A stretch of DNA of 64,000 bases from Treponema sp. (lineage in GTDB: Bacteria > Spirochaetota > Spirochaetia > Treponematales > Treponemataceae), in the NCBI GenBank assembly GCA_017446265.1, contig JAFSRD010000008.1:24175-88174 (forward strand), written 5' to 3'. The position numbers and the translations under genes are program-made. Within the stretch, counting starts at the first letter, position 1, and every line of letters begins with the position of its first letter. Shown here piece after piece: positions 1 through 10,059 of the stretch. The notes under the pieces were generated by a model. It was not told the DNA's origin. It made no database searches and saw nothing but the letters and a program-made list of their open reading frames with translations.

Positions 1-2665
1 CGCCTTCATCGCTTTCGTATGTGCCGGTAACATATACTGCTTTTTCCGCGCGCGTAATCGCGACATACGCAAGTCGCCTGAGTTCTGCACTTGCCATTGC
101 CGCTTCTTCATCTTTTGCCAAGTGATAAAAATAATTTGATTTTGCGCTAACCGATGGACATGGCGGCGTATTTATCGAAACGCCAAATCGCTTGCTGTAA
201 TACACAGCCTCTGCATTTGCTTCATTCTTTCCTTTTTTGTCTGTTACGCACACGAATACAACGGGGAACTCAAGACCTTTGCTTTTGTGAATTGTTAAAA
301 GATGTACGCCTTCTGTTTGCTCAAGCGGAATGTCCATGTCTGCAAGTTTTTCTTTTTCATCACCATATGTGCGCACGCTGTCTGCAAACTCCGCAAGACT
401 CATGGCATGTTCTTCTGCTCGTCGAGCCAACTCAAAAATTCGGTCGTACAGCGTTTCATACATGCGCACATTTTTATTCCACAGCGTTTCGTATCGATAG
501 CCTGCTTCATACCACAATCGGTTCACTGTTTTAGTGAGTGGTTCTGTCTTTGCAGATTCACACAGCATGCAATACAGTTGGCGCGCGTTTTCATATCGTT
601 CGCGGCTTTCTTTGCAGAGATTCGTAATTTTTGAAAGCGCAAACGCCGCTTCATTTTCTGCAAGGATGCTGTTTGTTTCGTCCACAGAAAAATTGACAAA
701 CGGTGAACGGAGCACTTGTGCGTACGCCATTGTGTCAGCAGGATATACGCACAGTCGCAAAAAAGCAAACAAATCGTTTGTGGGTCCGTCATTGAAAAAG
801 CCTGTGAGCGTTTCTGTGCTATATGGAATGCCTTCGTTCAAAAGTGCACGCTCAAAAACTGGCTGAGGAGAGTATGTGCGGAAAAGAATTGCAATGTCGC
901 TCGGCTTGTACGGTGCATCTCCTTCTGTTGTAAGAGCACGAATTTTTTTTGCGACCCACGCAGCTTCAGCGCGTTCCTCAGTGAGCATGGCATCGTGCGC
1001 TTCTTGAGTTGTGTCGTATAGCGCAACATGCACACACGGTGCAAACGCATTGTTTTTTGAAGAGATTTCTGCGGCACTTTTTTGACTGGGAATTTCCACG
1101 TGATGATACACTGCATCAAAACTGCGCGGCTTTTCAGAACACGCATACGTTTCGGTAAAAAATACTGAAGGAGCGGAAAAGGCTCCGTTTATAGTTGCCG
1201 CGTTGTCGTCATCTGTTGCACCTGTTGCCACATTGTTGTCAGACAGTGCATCTATACACGGAGAAAACCGCTCGCCGCCGAATATGGCGTTGAACGAAGC
1301 AATGAGCGAAGCAGACGAGCGGTAATTTGTGTTGAGCGCAAGGTTGCCGTCTGCAAAATCATTTGAAAGATTTCTAAACACAGAAACGTCTGCTCCACGA
1401 AATCGGTAAATGCTCTGTTTCTCATCGCCTACGAAAAACAATTTGTCTTTACATATGTCGTGCACGGCAGGAATGCCGCACTCAGTGCGCTCGTTTTTTT
1501 CTGCAAGCATAAAAAGCAAATCGCGCTGGAGCGAATTGTTGTCCTGAAATTCGTCAATCATAATCGCTTTGTACTTTTGTTTTTCGATTGCGCGTATTTC
1601 AGGATAGTCGCGCAAAATGCATACAGCAAGCGAGGCGACATCAGCATATGTGAGATTTGCCTGTGCGCGCTTTGCACTGTTTACGAGCAACTGAAATTCT
1701 TCGAGCAACGCAAACACAGCTTTTGTTGTTGAAAATCCGTAAACAAAATTTGCAAGAGAAATAAGTGTGTCGCGCGTTTCTCGGAGCAGTTTTATTTCTT
1801 CGGTAATTGGCTTGCTCGCGTTGTTGCCGCCTGCCAGTTTTACGTTTGCAAGCTTATTCAGTTGTGCAATGAATGATTCAAGCGCCGTGCTGTCAGAATT
1901 GTTAAAATCGCTTTCAGTGACTTCTGGCATATCTTCAACCTGCATTGATAAGAGCGCTTCATCAATTCTGTCTATCAGTTTGATTGCATTGCCGCTATAT
2001 TCATTGCGCAATTCATTGATTGTTGAAACAGAGTGCATCGCGCTAGTGGCGTATTTTTCCCATTTGTTCTGCACTTCTTGTTTTTGTGCACCAAGCATTG
2101 CTGTAAAATCAATTGGCTCTGCAACAGTAGAATGCGCAAGAATCGGGCCGACAAAAAGCTCATTCGCAATCTTGGCAAAATCTTTCGTTTTAACAAGTTT
2201 TTGAATCGCTTCGTTGTCACGGTGTTTTAATATGAACGGCAATGCCATTGCAGAAACATGCGCGGCAACTGCATCATTGTCTTCGGTAAAATCAGGGCTG
2301 ATGCCGTAAAACTGTGCTCCCATTTTTGCTACCGACGCACAGTAACTGTCAAGCGTTTGAATGTGCGCTTTATAAAAATGAGAAATATCTGCACCGCTAT
2401 TTTTAAGCGTTTTATAAATGCGCCCGTACATTTCGACAGTCGCTTTTTTTGTGAACGTGAGCGTAAGGATTTCGTCAACAGCGATATGTTTTTCAAGCAC
2501 AAGATGCGTAAATCGCTCTGCAAGCACGCGCGTTTTTCCAGAGCCTGCGCCCGCGCTTACTACTGCGTTTTTAGCAATTTTAATGGCACGTTCCTGCGCG
2601 TCATCGAGCATTTTTTGCGCATTGACAAGGTGTTGTTTTTTTTGCGGCTCGGTTGCATTTTCCAT
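1..2665 (-). CDS. addA: AddA/RexA-type ATP-dependent helicase-nuclease, C-terminus cut by window edge
   Basis: UvrD-like superfamily 1 helicase, most like the AddA/RexA subunit that processes double-strand breaks for recombination. The N-terminus has a Q-motif-like stretch, then Walker A GAGSGKT at about residues 39-45, TLTFTKKA (motif Ia), the Walker B segment IDEFQDNN, VGDEKQSIYRFRGAD (motif III), TIHKSKGLEFPVVFV (motif V) and YVAITRAEKAVY (motif VI). About 888 residues are visible. The C-terminal part, where AddA carries its RecB-like nuclease and iron-sulphur cysteines, lies left of the window, so a plain UvrD/PcrA-like or RecB-like helicase is not excluded. The ATG at 2665 has no Shine-Dalgarno; an extended -10 (TGC-TATACT) ends six bases before it. 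An AddB partner is not visible here. Confidence 0.8.
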   Translation of the reverse strand, partial: MENATEPQKKQHLVNAQKMLDDAQERAIKIAKNAVVSAGAGSGKTRVLAERFTHLVLEKHIAVDEILTLTFTKKATVEMYGRIYKTLKNSGADISHFYKAHIQTLDSYCASVAKMGAQFYGISPDFTEDNDAVAAHVSAMALPFILKHRDNEAIQKLVKTKDFAKIANELFVGPILAHSTVAEPIDFTAMLGAQKQEVQNKWEKYATSAMHSVSTINELRNEYSGNAIKLIDRIDEALLSMQVEDMPEVTESDFNNSDSTALESFIAQLNKLANVKLAGGNNASKPITEEIKLLRETRDTLISLANFVYGFSTTKAVFALLEEFQLLVNSAKRAQANLTYADVASLAVCILRDYPEIRAIEKQKYKAIMIDEFQDNNSLQRDLLFMLAEKNERTECGIPAVHDICKDKLFFVGDEKQSIYRFRGADVSVFRNLSNDFADGNLALNTNYRSSASLIASFNAIFGGERFSPCIDALSDNNVATGATDDDNAATINGAFSAPSVFFTETYACSEKPRSFDAVYHHVEIPSQKSAAEISSKNNAFAPCVHVALYDTTQEAHDAMLTEERAEAAWVAKKIRALTTEGDAPYKPSDIAILFRTYSPQPVFERALLNEGIPYSTETLTGFFNDGPTNDLFAFLRLCVYPADTMAYAQVLRSPFVNFSVDETNSILAENEAAFALSKITNLCKESRERYENARQLYCMLCESAKTEPLTKTVNRLWYEAGYRYETLWNKNVRMYETLYDRIFELARRAEEHAMSLAEFADSVRTYGDEKEKLADMDIPLEQTEGVHLLTIHKSKGLEFPVVFVCVTDKKGKNEANAEAVYYSKRFGVSINTPPCPSVSAKSNYFYHLAKDEEAAMASAELRRLAYVAITRAEKAVYVTGTYESDEG

Positions 2666-2671
2666 GCAGTT

Positions 2672-2680
2672 AGTATAGCA
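2672..2680 (-). promoter_or_regulatory. Extended -10 of a probable leaderless promoter for addA
   Basis: On the minus strand TGC-TATACT is followed by six bases and the ATG at 2665. No good -35 is seen at 17 bases, which fits an extended -10 promoter. Transcription would start at or next to the start codon. Confidence 0.55.
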
Positions 2681-2738
2681 CGAAAAGCGGCAAGCGGGGA
2701 GTAGGACGGCGTGCCAATTGAAGCATCAAAAAATATTT

Positions 2739-5633
2739 TTATTGATTTTTGTAGACGCACGGAAAAAACGCTACGCTTGCTATGAGCGAATTTGCAATAC
2801 CGCACACCATGAAAATTGAAACGCTGCCGCAAAAGCCGCCCGCATTTGAAAATAGCAACGGCATTGCACCTGCTATGCTTGTAAGTGACGTAACAAGAAT
2901 GCTCGTAATTTTTTCGCGCAGTTTATCCTGCATCTTTTTTTTTCTCGATGACGCAATGTAGATGGCGTTGTTCACTGTGACCCCGGAAAGCAACACCATG
3001 CCGGTTACGTCGCCAAGCTCCAGCGGCATGCGCAAAAAAAATCGAACTAAAAGTGGAATGCACAACGAAACGGGAATAAGCGAGACGATGCTGAGCGCAC
3101 GCAGGAAATCCTCAATGAGCGCAACAAGCACAATGAATATGCATACAACGCTTATGACAAGAACTGCCACAAGCATGCCATACTGCCTGTCCATCGTTTC
3201 AATCTCATGCGGAAACGAAACACCGTATCCTTTTTCAAGCACGAGCGGGTCGAGCGTTGTTTTAATTTTTTTTACAGAAGTATTGAGGCTTTCTCCTGTC
3301 GTTTCAACAGTGAAAAATGCGGCACGCCGTCCGTCTTTGCGGTATATTTTTCCACGCCCTTCTTTTTGCTCAAACGTTCCAAACGCGCCGAGCCGTATTG
3401 CATCGCAGCCAGTCGGAATATATATATTTTCAATATCGGACAGTGTTGCATCGCTCAAAGCGCGTATGCGTATATCTGTTTCCGTTCCATCGCGCAGCCA
3501 TTTGTCTGCCACAGGTCCAAAAAGAATCCAACGGAGCGTTGAGGCAGTTTCCTCCACAGTCATCAAATTCATGCACAAAAATTCACGCGACGGCGTAAAC
3601 GCAAGCAGTTTCTCAGGCTCTTTGAAATTGAGCACAACTGAATAAAACATTCCTGTTTTATTCAACGACTCTGCCGCTTTCCGCGCGTAGTCCATGCACA
3701 TATTCTGCTCATCGCCCACCACGCACAGTTCAATGCTCTGAACGCGTTCAGTTCGTTTTGCGCGCGCGCCAGGAACATATAAAAATCCATCTGACAGCAC
3801 ATGAGAAAGCGACTGCACATGAGCAACTACTGATGTCTCTGCAACTGTCTTTTCATCATAGCCAATTTCCAATTCTGCCGTTCCTTTCCTTGCTTCCGAG
3901 CGCACAAACGTTACGCCATCCTTTTGAGCAATCATTTTTATTAATTGCTGTATTGCATCGTCAATCGATTCCTTGCTTTTTTCAGGCGCAAATTCTGCCG
4001 CAGCATAAATCACGTTGCCGCTTGTTTCAAACGAAATATTTTTTCCAGACACAGCGAATATGACAGGTGGGAGCAGCATCATGGCAACATAAAAAATCCG
4101 CATAGTCTTTTTGTGATTGATGAAATGTACTGTACACGACATGCGCATAACGCATGCATGCACCATATCATACGTTTGCAGCGGCAGCACGCGCTTTGAT
4201 GCCCGCACATCCGCAGACAAAAAACAAGGATAAAAGGCAACTGCAAGAAAGACAGCATTCACAATCATTGTACAAATAGCAAACGCCACAGCGCGTATGC
4301 CCGGCACTATGCAATCCAGAAAATAAAGTGGAACAAGCGCAATTATCGTCGTAAGAGATGCGGCGAACATCGACGGAATGATTCTTTTTACAGAAGCGAC
4401 ATACGCCTGTTGATTTGCTGCGGCATATGCTGTTTCGTTTATGACAAATGCTGAATCTGAAGCAAGACCAAGTGCAATTGAAATACCTGCAATCGTGTTT
4501 TGATTGAGCGTGCAGCCCGCGATGTTGAGCAGCCCAACTGTCCACACGCTGTCTACGAGCAAAAACAGCAGGGCAAGCACAAGCACGCGCAATGAGTTGA
4601 AAAAAAACGGAATGATGATAATGACGCACGCAAAGCTTGTGACGAGCGCACGGACTACAGAGACTGCCAGCGATTCAAGCACCGTGCCATTGTCGTACAA
4701 AATATTCCATGAGCCTGCAGGGAGCTGCATGTTAAAAAGCGCACGGCGGCAAGCTCGCGAAATTGCAATGCTGTTTCCGCTCGACGACGACATAACAGCA
4801 ACAGTAATGCATTCCTCGCCATTGATTCTCACAATCTCATCGTTGATTCTGCCGCTTTTTCCTATTTCTGCAGCATAGCCGAGCGTCGTGCAACTGCCGC
4901 CTGCGTTGAGCGGCAGCGCAAGCATATCATCAAGTGAACGAAACTGCGTGTCAAATGCAATACATTCATCCGATGTGCCTGTGCGAAGCAGTGCGCCTGC
5001 GTTGACAGAATTGCCGTCACGGACAACAGTTGCAAGCACAGCAGGATTTTGATTCAATGCCGCAGCTTTTTCTGCATCAAATGCAACAAGGATTTCTTCT
5101 GTCTTTCCGCCTGCAACTATCACTTCAGACACATTGCCAACAGATTCCAATGCTTTCTTCACATGTGTTTCTATCCAGTTGCGCATGTTTCCCTGTACAG
5201 CGTTCCCTGAAAATGCAATACACATCACCGCTTTGTCAGATGCAGCAGAAGACGTAATGCGTGGCTTTTGCACATCACCCGGCATGCTCGCATACAGTGC
5301 GTCAACATCATTCCGCATGCGCATGTACAACTGCTTTTTATTTGCGCTTTTTTGGAAATACGCTGTCGTAACAGATTTGCCGTATTCCACTGATGAACGA
5401 AGTTCAAGCAATCCTGGCAATACCATCATCTTTTCTTCAAGCGGAATTGTGATAAGCTGCTCTATCTGCTCGCAGTCCATGCCATAATAGTCGAATCGTA
5501 TGCTGAACACTGTATGCCGCATATTTTTTGTTTCTCCTATTTCAATGTGTAAAGCTGCATACGTAAATACGACTGTTATTGCCATCAAAATAAAAAATGG
5601 TGCAACGCGGCTCATGTACCATTCACGCTTCAC
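2739..5633 (-). CDS. RND-family efflux transporter, second subunit
   Basis: AcrB-type resistance-nodulation-division inner-membrane pump of 964 residues, slightly shorter than the usual 1000-1050. It has the N-terminal TM, a large periplasmic loop, a TM cluster, a second loop and a final TM cluster. In the TM4 relay region (about residue 393) it reads GLASDSAFVINE, so only one Asp of the canonical pair is present. In TM10 (about residue 886) it reads SGVTVNNAI, with Asn where AcrB has its Lys. The start is GTG at 5633, overlapping the upstream stop by four bases, with GGAGG eight bases upstream; ATG 5615 is a weaker alternative. It is the last gene of the operon. Compared with the neighbouring subunit its motifs are more divergent, so it may be a specialised or partly inactive half of a heteromeric pump, as in MdtBC (inference). 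Confidence 0.88.
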   Translation of the reverse strand: MKREWYMSRVAPFFILMAITVVFTYAALHIEIGETKNMRHTVFSIRFDYYGMDCEQIEQLITIPLEEKMMVLPGLLELRSSVEYGKSVTTAYFQKSANKKQLYMRMRNDVDALYASMPGDVQKPRITSSAASDKAVMCIAFSGNAVQGNMRNWIETHVKKALESVGNVSEVIVAGGKTEEILVAFDAEKAAALNQNPAVLATVVRDGNSVNAGALLRTGTSDECIAFDTQFRSLDDMLALPLNAGGSCTTLGYAAEIGKSGRINDEIVRINGEECITVAVMSSSSGNSIAISRACRRALFNMQLPAGSWNILYDNGTVLESLAVSVVRALVTSFACVIIIIPFFFNSLRVLVLALLFLLVDSVWTVGLLNIAGCTLNQNTIAGISIALGLASDSAFVINETAYAAANQQAYVASVKRIIPSMFAASLTTIIALVPLYFLDCIVPGIRAVAFAICTMIVNAVFLAVAFYPCFLSADVRASKRVLPLQTYDMVHACVMRMSCTVHFINHKKTMRIFYVAMMLLPPVIFAVSGKNISFETSGNVIYAAAEFAPEKSKESIDDAIQQLIKMIAQKDGVTFVRSEARKGTAELEIGYDEKTVAETSVVAHVQSLSHVLSDGFLYVPGARAKRTERVQSIELCVVGDEQNMCMDYARKAAESLNKTGMFYSVVLNFKEPEKLLAFTPSREFLCMNLMTVEETASTLRWILFGPVADKWLRDGTETDIRIRALSDATLSDIENIYIPTGCDAIRLGAFGTFEQKEGRGKIYRKDGRRAAFFTVETTGESLNTSVKKIKTTLDPLVLEKGYGVSFPHEIETMDRQYGMLVAVLVISVVCIFIVLVALIEDFLRALSIVSLIPVSLCIPLLVRFFLRMPLELGDVTGMVLLSGVTVNNAIYIASSRKKKMQDKLREKITSILVTSLTSIAGAMPLLFSNAGGFCGSVSIFMVCGIANSLIASVAFFPCVYKNQ

Positions 5634-8569
5634 AGTTTCCGCCTCCTCAACGCCATATGCATCAACTGTGGAACGACGAGCAGCACAATCAGCATTGAAA
5701 AAACAAGCCCTCCTATAACAGCTGCCGCCATTGCAGATTGGGGATTTTTGTTGTACGGATCAATCGCAAACGGCACAAGCGCGAACACTGTAGTAGCATT
5801 CGTCAAGATGATTGCACGTAATTTCTTTTTGCATGCATATATGATGCGTTCTACATTTATGCGTGTCATATGCGCGCAGTTTTCATAAAGGATAATAGCG
5901 TTATTCACCGATGTACCGAACAGTACGACAAGTGCGATGACGCTGTTAATGTTTATTGAGCAGCCGCAAAGCATAAGTGCAATAAACGCACCCGAAAACG
6001 CAGGCAGCAATGCAGTCAATATGAGAAGCGGTATAAAATAATCTTCAAACTGCGCACCCATGACGCAATACAACAGCATGATGATAACTGCAAGCAGCAC
6101 TCCTGCGTTTCCAAACAACTCGGAAACTTGCTCGTCTGCAAGAGCAACAACCTCTGCACTCGTCTTGCATTCATCTGAAATAGCACCCATTAATAGTTTT
6201 GCATCTTTCCTCGCATGACGGTATATGATTTTTTCAGACGCCTGCGTATGAAATGTTCCCAGCGTACCGAGCGGCACATATGAATTTTCAAGCAACACGT
6301 TGACGCGCAAAAGTTCATCGACAGCAGATATTTCATGGCGCGGAAAGCAAACTGATATAGGAATGCGTCTGCCGTGCTCATAGTAATATGACGCATCGCT
6401 TCCTTCAAGCGTTTGACGTGCAAGGCGAGCAGTATGCATTGTCGTAACATTGAAGCGGGCGCACGCAACTCTATCAGGCAAAAAAACATGTTCAACAACA
6501 TGCGATGACGGCACAATGCGGTCTACATGTGCGGCAACAGTTTCAATTTTTCTCTGCATGTCGTCAGAGACGAAAAGCACGGCAGCATCGCTTTGAAGTG
6601 CAAGCACTTCAGAAAGCAAATCATCATTGTGTGCAAATGCATATTCAAAAGAAGTTTCATCAAGCATAGCGTGCACAGCATCTTTTACTGCATCGGGTTT
6701 TGTCGTCATCAGAGAGACTGCAAGGCTTTCCTTTTTTTTAGACGGATTTGAAAATGCTGCTGTATTTTGAACATCTATTCCGCCAGAAAAAAATGCTGCA
6801 TCGACATGAGGCATGCGTGCTACTGCATCTTGCATATACACCGCATATTCCCGTATTTTTTCCAGTGGCGTTCCTTCTTCAAATGAAAGCTCAAATGACA
6901 CAACAGGCGCATATGCCGTTGGGAGAAATTCTTTTTTGAGCAGATGCAACGGCATAATGCCTGCAAACGTGCAACAGACAAGAATAGCCAGTGCGCTCCA
7001 TTTTTTTGCAAACAGCGTACGCAGCATTTTTTCATAACGTTGTTCAAGGCATGGAACAGCGCGCGACACTGCAAGCAGCGCAGAATTATTTTGAAATATG
7101 AGCAGCATGGCGGCAGGCATGTACGTAAGCGAAAGAATACATGAGAATGCAATAGACGAGATGACTGCAACCGCCATATCTGCAAACAGTTCTCCAAGTA
7201 TTCCCGATAAAAAGAAAAACGGAACAAACACAATTACCGTTGTAACTGACGATCCGACAGTAGATAATGCAACTTCTTCCACCGCCTGCACAAGACAGTC
7301 TGCAAAGTGATTTTTTTTCATGGCAGCAATCTTTTGCTGAATGTTTTCTAATACAACTGTGCCCGTGTCTATCACCATGCCAATGCCGATAGTCATTCCA
7401 GAAAGCGAAAGCGTATTGAGCGTTCTGCCTGCCGCTACAAGTGCAATGAGCGAAAACAATATGCACAGCGGGATAATGCTTGCCACCAACAATGCACTTG
7501 CAAGCGTCTTTAGAAAAACATACAACACGCAAACTGTTATCGCAATGCCAATGCATGCAGACAAGCAGAGTTGTAAAAGCGAATCGCGCATGTATTGGGA
7601 TGAATCAGAAATAATCTGAAACGTGCAATGCTTTCCATATATGTCGTCGAGCCGTTTTAATTCTTCGCGCACTCGTTGAGAAACTGCAAGTGGACTTGCG
7701 CCCTGTCGTTTTTGTATGCCAAGACAAATGCACTCAGTACCATTATACAGGAAAAACGAGTCGCGCTCCTGAACGCCACGCTCAACAACTGCTACATCTT
7801 TTACGTGTACAACTCCACCATCATTATACAAAAGCGGCGTGTTTGAAATATCATCAAGCGAATCGTAAAGCCCTGAAGTTTTTAAAAGCAAATCTTTATC
7901 GCCAGCCTTTACAGTGCCTGCAGGATATTCAAAATTTGCAGCAGCAATGCTGTCTGCAACAATTTGCAATGAAAGATGCTTCGATTCAAGGCGCGTCCTG
8001 TCTGCAACAACGCGTATCTCTTCTTTATCGCCGCCTGTCACTGAAACAGCGCCAACTCCCTCAAGTCGCTGAAAGCGCTGCTTTATTTCATTGTCAACAA
8101 TATATCGCCCGTATGTTAAGTCACCGTCACAACTCTGTACAGCAATTAAAACTGTATCACGTTGAACGGGATTGAAAATGACCGCATCTGGTTTTTCACA
8201 GCCCTGTGGCAGCCTTTCATAGCACATGTCAATTATCTCGCGCGATTCGACGAGCGCAATGTCGCTGTCCGTTCCCCAATGCAATTCAAGGTGCACGAGC
8301 GACATGCCGTCTCGCGTTACCGACGTTATGTTTTTTATTCCGTTGAGTGATGCAAACGCATCTTCAACTGGTACGGTGACGAACTTCTTCATTTCAGCCG
8401 CCGGCATGCCGGTGTACTTCACCGTAACAAGAATATTCCGCTCGCTCAACGTCGGCAAAAAATCAATTTTAATGGATAGTGCACATATTCCGCCTCCAAT
8501 AACTATAAGCAATGCCATCATCAGCACAGAGACAGGATGCTTTACAGAAAAACGCAGAACATGTTTCAT
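5630..8569 (-). CDS. RND-family efflux transporter, first subunit
   Basis: AcrB-type RND pump of 979 residues that would export substrates by proton antiport through a TolC channel. The N-terminus (RFSVKHPVSVLMMALLIVIG) is the typical first TM. TM4, near residue 400, reads GMVIDTGTVVLEN, the position of GLLVDDAIVVVEN in AcrB: the first relay Asp is kept and the second is Thr. TM10, near residue 886, reads FGTSVNNAIILYEN. The NNAI form is common in a large non-enterobacterial RND clade. The ATG at 8569 overlaps the preceding stop as ATGA, and the gene overlaps the second RND gene in the same way. Fusion protein and TolC homologue are encoded upstream in the same operon. The substrate is not evident. 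Confidence 0.93.
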   Translation of the reverse strand: MKHVLRFSVKHPVSVLMMALLIVIGGGICALSIKIDFLPTLSERNILVTVKYTGMPAAEMKKFVTVPVEDAFASLNGIKNITSVTRDGMSLVHLELHWGTDSDIALVESREIIDMCYERLPQGCEKPDAVIFNPVQRDTVLIAVQSCDGDLTYGRYIVDNEIKQRFQRLEGVGAVSVTGGDKEEIRVVADRTRLESKHLSLQIVADSIAAANFEYPAGTVKAGDKDLLLKTSGLYDSLDDISNTPLLYNDGGVVHVKDVAVVERGVQERDSFFLYNGTECICLGIQKRQGASPLAVSQRVREELKRLDDIYGKHCTFQIISDSSQYMRDSLLQLCLSACIGIAITVCVLYVFLKTLASALLVASIIPLCILFSLIALVAAGRTLNTLSLSGMTIGIGMVIDTGTVVLENIQQKIAAMKKNHFADCLVQAVEEVALSTVGSSVTTVIVFVPFFFLSGILGELFADMAVAVISSIAFSCILSLTYMPAAMLLIFQNNSALLAVSRAVPCLEQRYEKMLRTLFAKKWSALAILVCCTFAGIMPLHLLKKEFLPTAYAPVVSFELSFEEGTPLEKIREYAVYMQDAVARMPHVDAAFFSGGIDVQNTAAFSNPSKKKESLAVSLMTTKPDAVKDAVHAMLDETSFEYAFAHNDDLLSEVLALQSDAAVLFVSDDMQRKIETVAAHVDRIVPSSHVVEHVFLPDRVACARFNVTTMHTARLARQTLEGSDASYYYEHGRRIPISVCFPRHEISAVDELLRVNVLLENSYVPLGTLGTFHTQASEKIIYRHARKDAKLLMGAISDECKTSAEVVALADEQVSELFGNAGVLLAVIIMLLYCVMGAQFEDYFIPLLILTALLPAFSGAFIALMLCGCSININSVIALVVLFGTSVNNAIILYENCAHMTRINVERIIYACKKKLRAIILTNATTVFALVPFAIDPYNKNPQSAMAAAVIGGLVFSMLIVLLVVPQLMHMALRRRKL

Positions 8570-10059
8570 AATTTGTTGTACGTAAACTGCGCTGTTTCAG
8601 AAAGCTCGTTGCCGTTCGTATCTTGCAGTCCTGCGTGCGCAATAAAACGCACAAGTCCGTGGTCGTCTGCATTTTCAACTATAACAACGCATTGTACGCA
8701 GCAGAGATTCCATGCATTTGCACGCGCACGAACGATTGCATCAAAACTTGCTATTTCAGATGCTGCCAGCGCATCATTGTCGAGCAGCGTTATCTTTTTT
8801 AACAAAAAGGATGCACATGAGTTTGTCGCCACGATGCTCATATGTTCAAGTGCAGAAATATAATCAAGCGACTGCGCCTCATTTGAAATTCTAAACACGG
8901 CATAATACGTTGTTTCTTTTTCAGCGATTGTCGAAAAATGCTCAACCGGCAGCGTCATATACGAATAATCTGTTTCGTTTCCAATGCGCAAAAAATTGTC
9001 GTCATCCATTTTAAAATACCCTTCGATAAATGTCACGGGGCGATCCGATTCGTTGTTGAATTTTAACAAATAGCTTTTATCGTGCGCTATTTTATTGCCA
9101 GACACATCCGCCATGCCTTTTTCAAGCGTTACGCGATATTCCTTTTCCCACGCAATTTTTTCTGCAAATTCAATTTTTACGCGCTTTTTCGTTATGCGGT
9201 CAGGCACTACCAAATACGCAACAGCGGGCTTAAACGAAATGAACGAAGAAACAGAATCAACCGCAACTTCTTCAGAAAAATCAAGCAAAAGATGCGCTGA
9301 TGCAGGAATATTTTCGTGCACGTCAGATAGAACGATTTCCGCGTTTTCATAGCAATATAAAAATGTATACGACGGTGGCATTAAATCAGTGCCGTTAAAA
9401 AAATCACTTGTAAAATCAGATGCCATATAATTATTATTTTTGTCGCACAAAGAATTTGTAATTGTAACGACGTATCGCTTTGAAAGAGAGAGAGGTGAAT
9501 CAAAACATACGCGCACACTGTCTTCCTCATTGTTCCACTTCAATCGATACGGCACGGCGGGCGAAAGCGAAAATGCATTTTGAAATGACTGAATATCAAC
9601 GCTTTCAGAAAACGTTATTGCAAATTCCACAATGCCGCCGCTGCACACAGCTTCATTTTCAGGCACAACAGAGACAACGCGCGGGCGCACAGTTTCCGTT
9701 TTTTTTGTAAACGTATATACATAATTTTCTATAAGCGAACGGCCTAAAACACTCTGCGCGCCAGTCGTAATGCGTATCTCATAGTTGTGACGCTCGGCAA
9801 TTCCCATGTCAGGTGCAAACGTCATCACGTTGCCGTAAAAGCAAAAATCACCGCCAATCGCTTCGCCGTCCTGCATAAATGAAAACGCGTCAATCACTGC
9901 GTTCTTATCCACAGCATCTGAAAACCGTATTGTCACTTCATGCGCACTAATCTCCACAGCGCTGACTTCAAGCGGCGGCAAAAGCCACGAAGCGCATGAA
10001 CAAAAGACGAGACAACATAAAATCACCTTGCTTAATGCGGCAAAACGGCACAACATCAT
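8566..10059 (-). CDS. Lipoprotein with tandem bacterial Ig-like (Big_5-type) domains
   Basis: 497 residues. The N-terminus MMLCRFAALSKVILCCLV ends in a lipobox FCSC near residue 23, so it should be a membrane-anchored lipoprotein. The rest is made of repeated beta-sandwich units with the signature of the Big_5 family: strand phrases such as VSAVEISAHEVTIRFSDAVD, VVSVVPENEAVCSGGIVEFA and LLLDFSEEVAVDSVSSF, each about 100 residues. The start at 10059 overlaps the previous stop by four bases. A longer frame begins at 10086 but would overlap more and spoil the signal peptide. It lies between a similar lipoprotein and the RND gene, so it is probably an envelope accessory of the pump. No enzymatic motif is seen. 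Confidence 0.8.
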   Translation of the reverse strand: MMLCRFAALSKVILCCLVFCSCASWLLPPLEVSAVEISAHEVTIRFSDAVDKNAVIDAFSFMQDGEAIGGDFCFYGNVMTFAPDMGIAERHNYEIRITTGAQSVLGRSLIENYVYTFTKKTETVRPRVVSVVPENEAVCSGGIVEFAITFSESVDIQSFQNAFSLSPAVPYRLKWNNEEDSVRVCFDSPLSLSKRYVVTITNSLCDKNNNYMASDFTSDFFNGTDLMPPSYTFLYCYENAEIVLSDVHENIPASAHLLLDFSEEVAVDSVSSFISFKPAVAYLVVPDRITKKRVKIEFAEKIAWEKEYRVTLEKGMADVSGNKIAHDKSYLLKFNNESDRPVTFIEGYFKMDDDNFLRIGNETDYSYMTLPVEHFSTIAEKETTYYAVFRISNEAQSLDYISALEHMSIVATNSCASFLLKKITLLDNDALAASEIASFDAIVRARANAWNLCCVQCVVIVENADDHGLVRFIAHAGLQDTNGNELSETAQFTYNKL

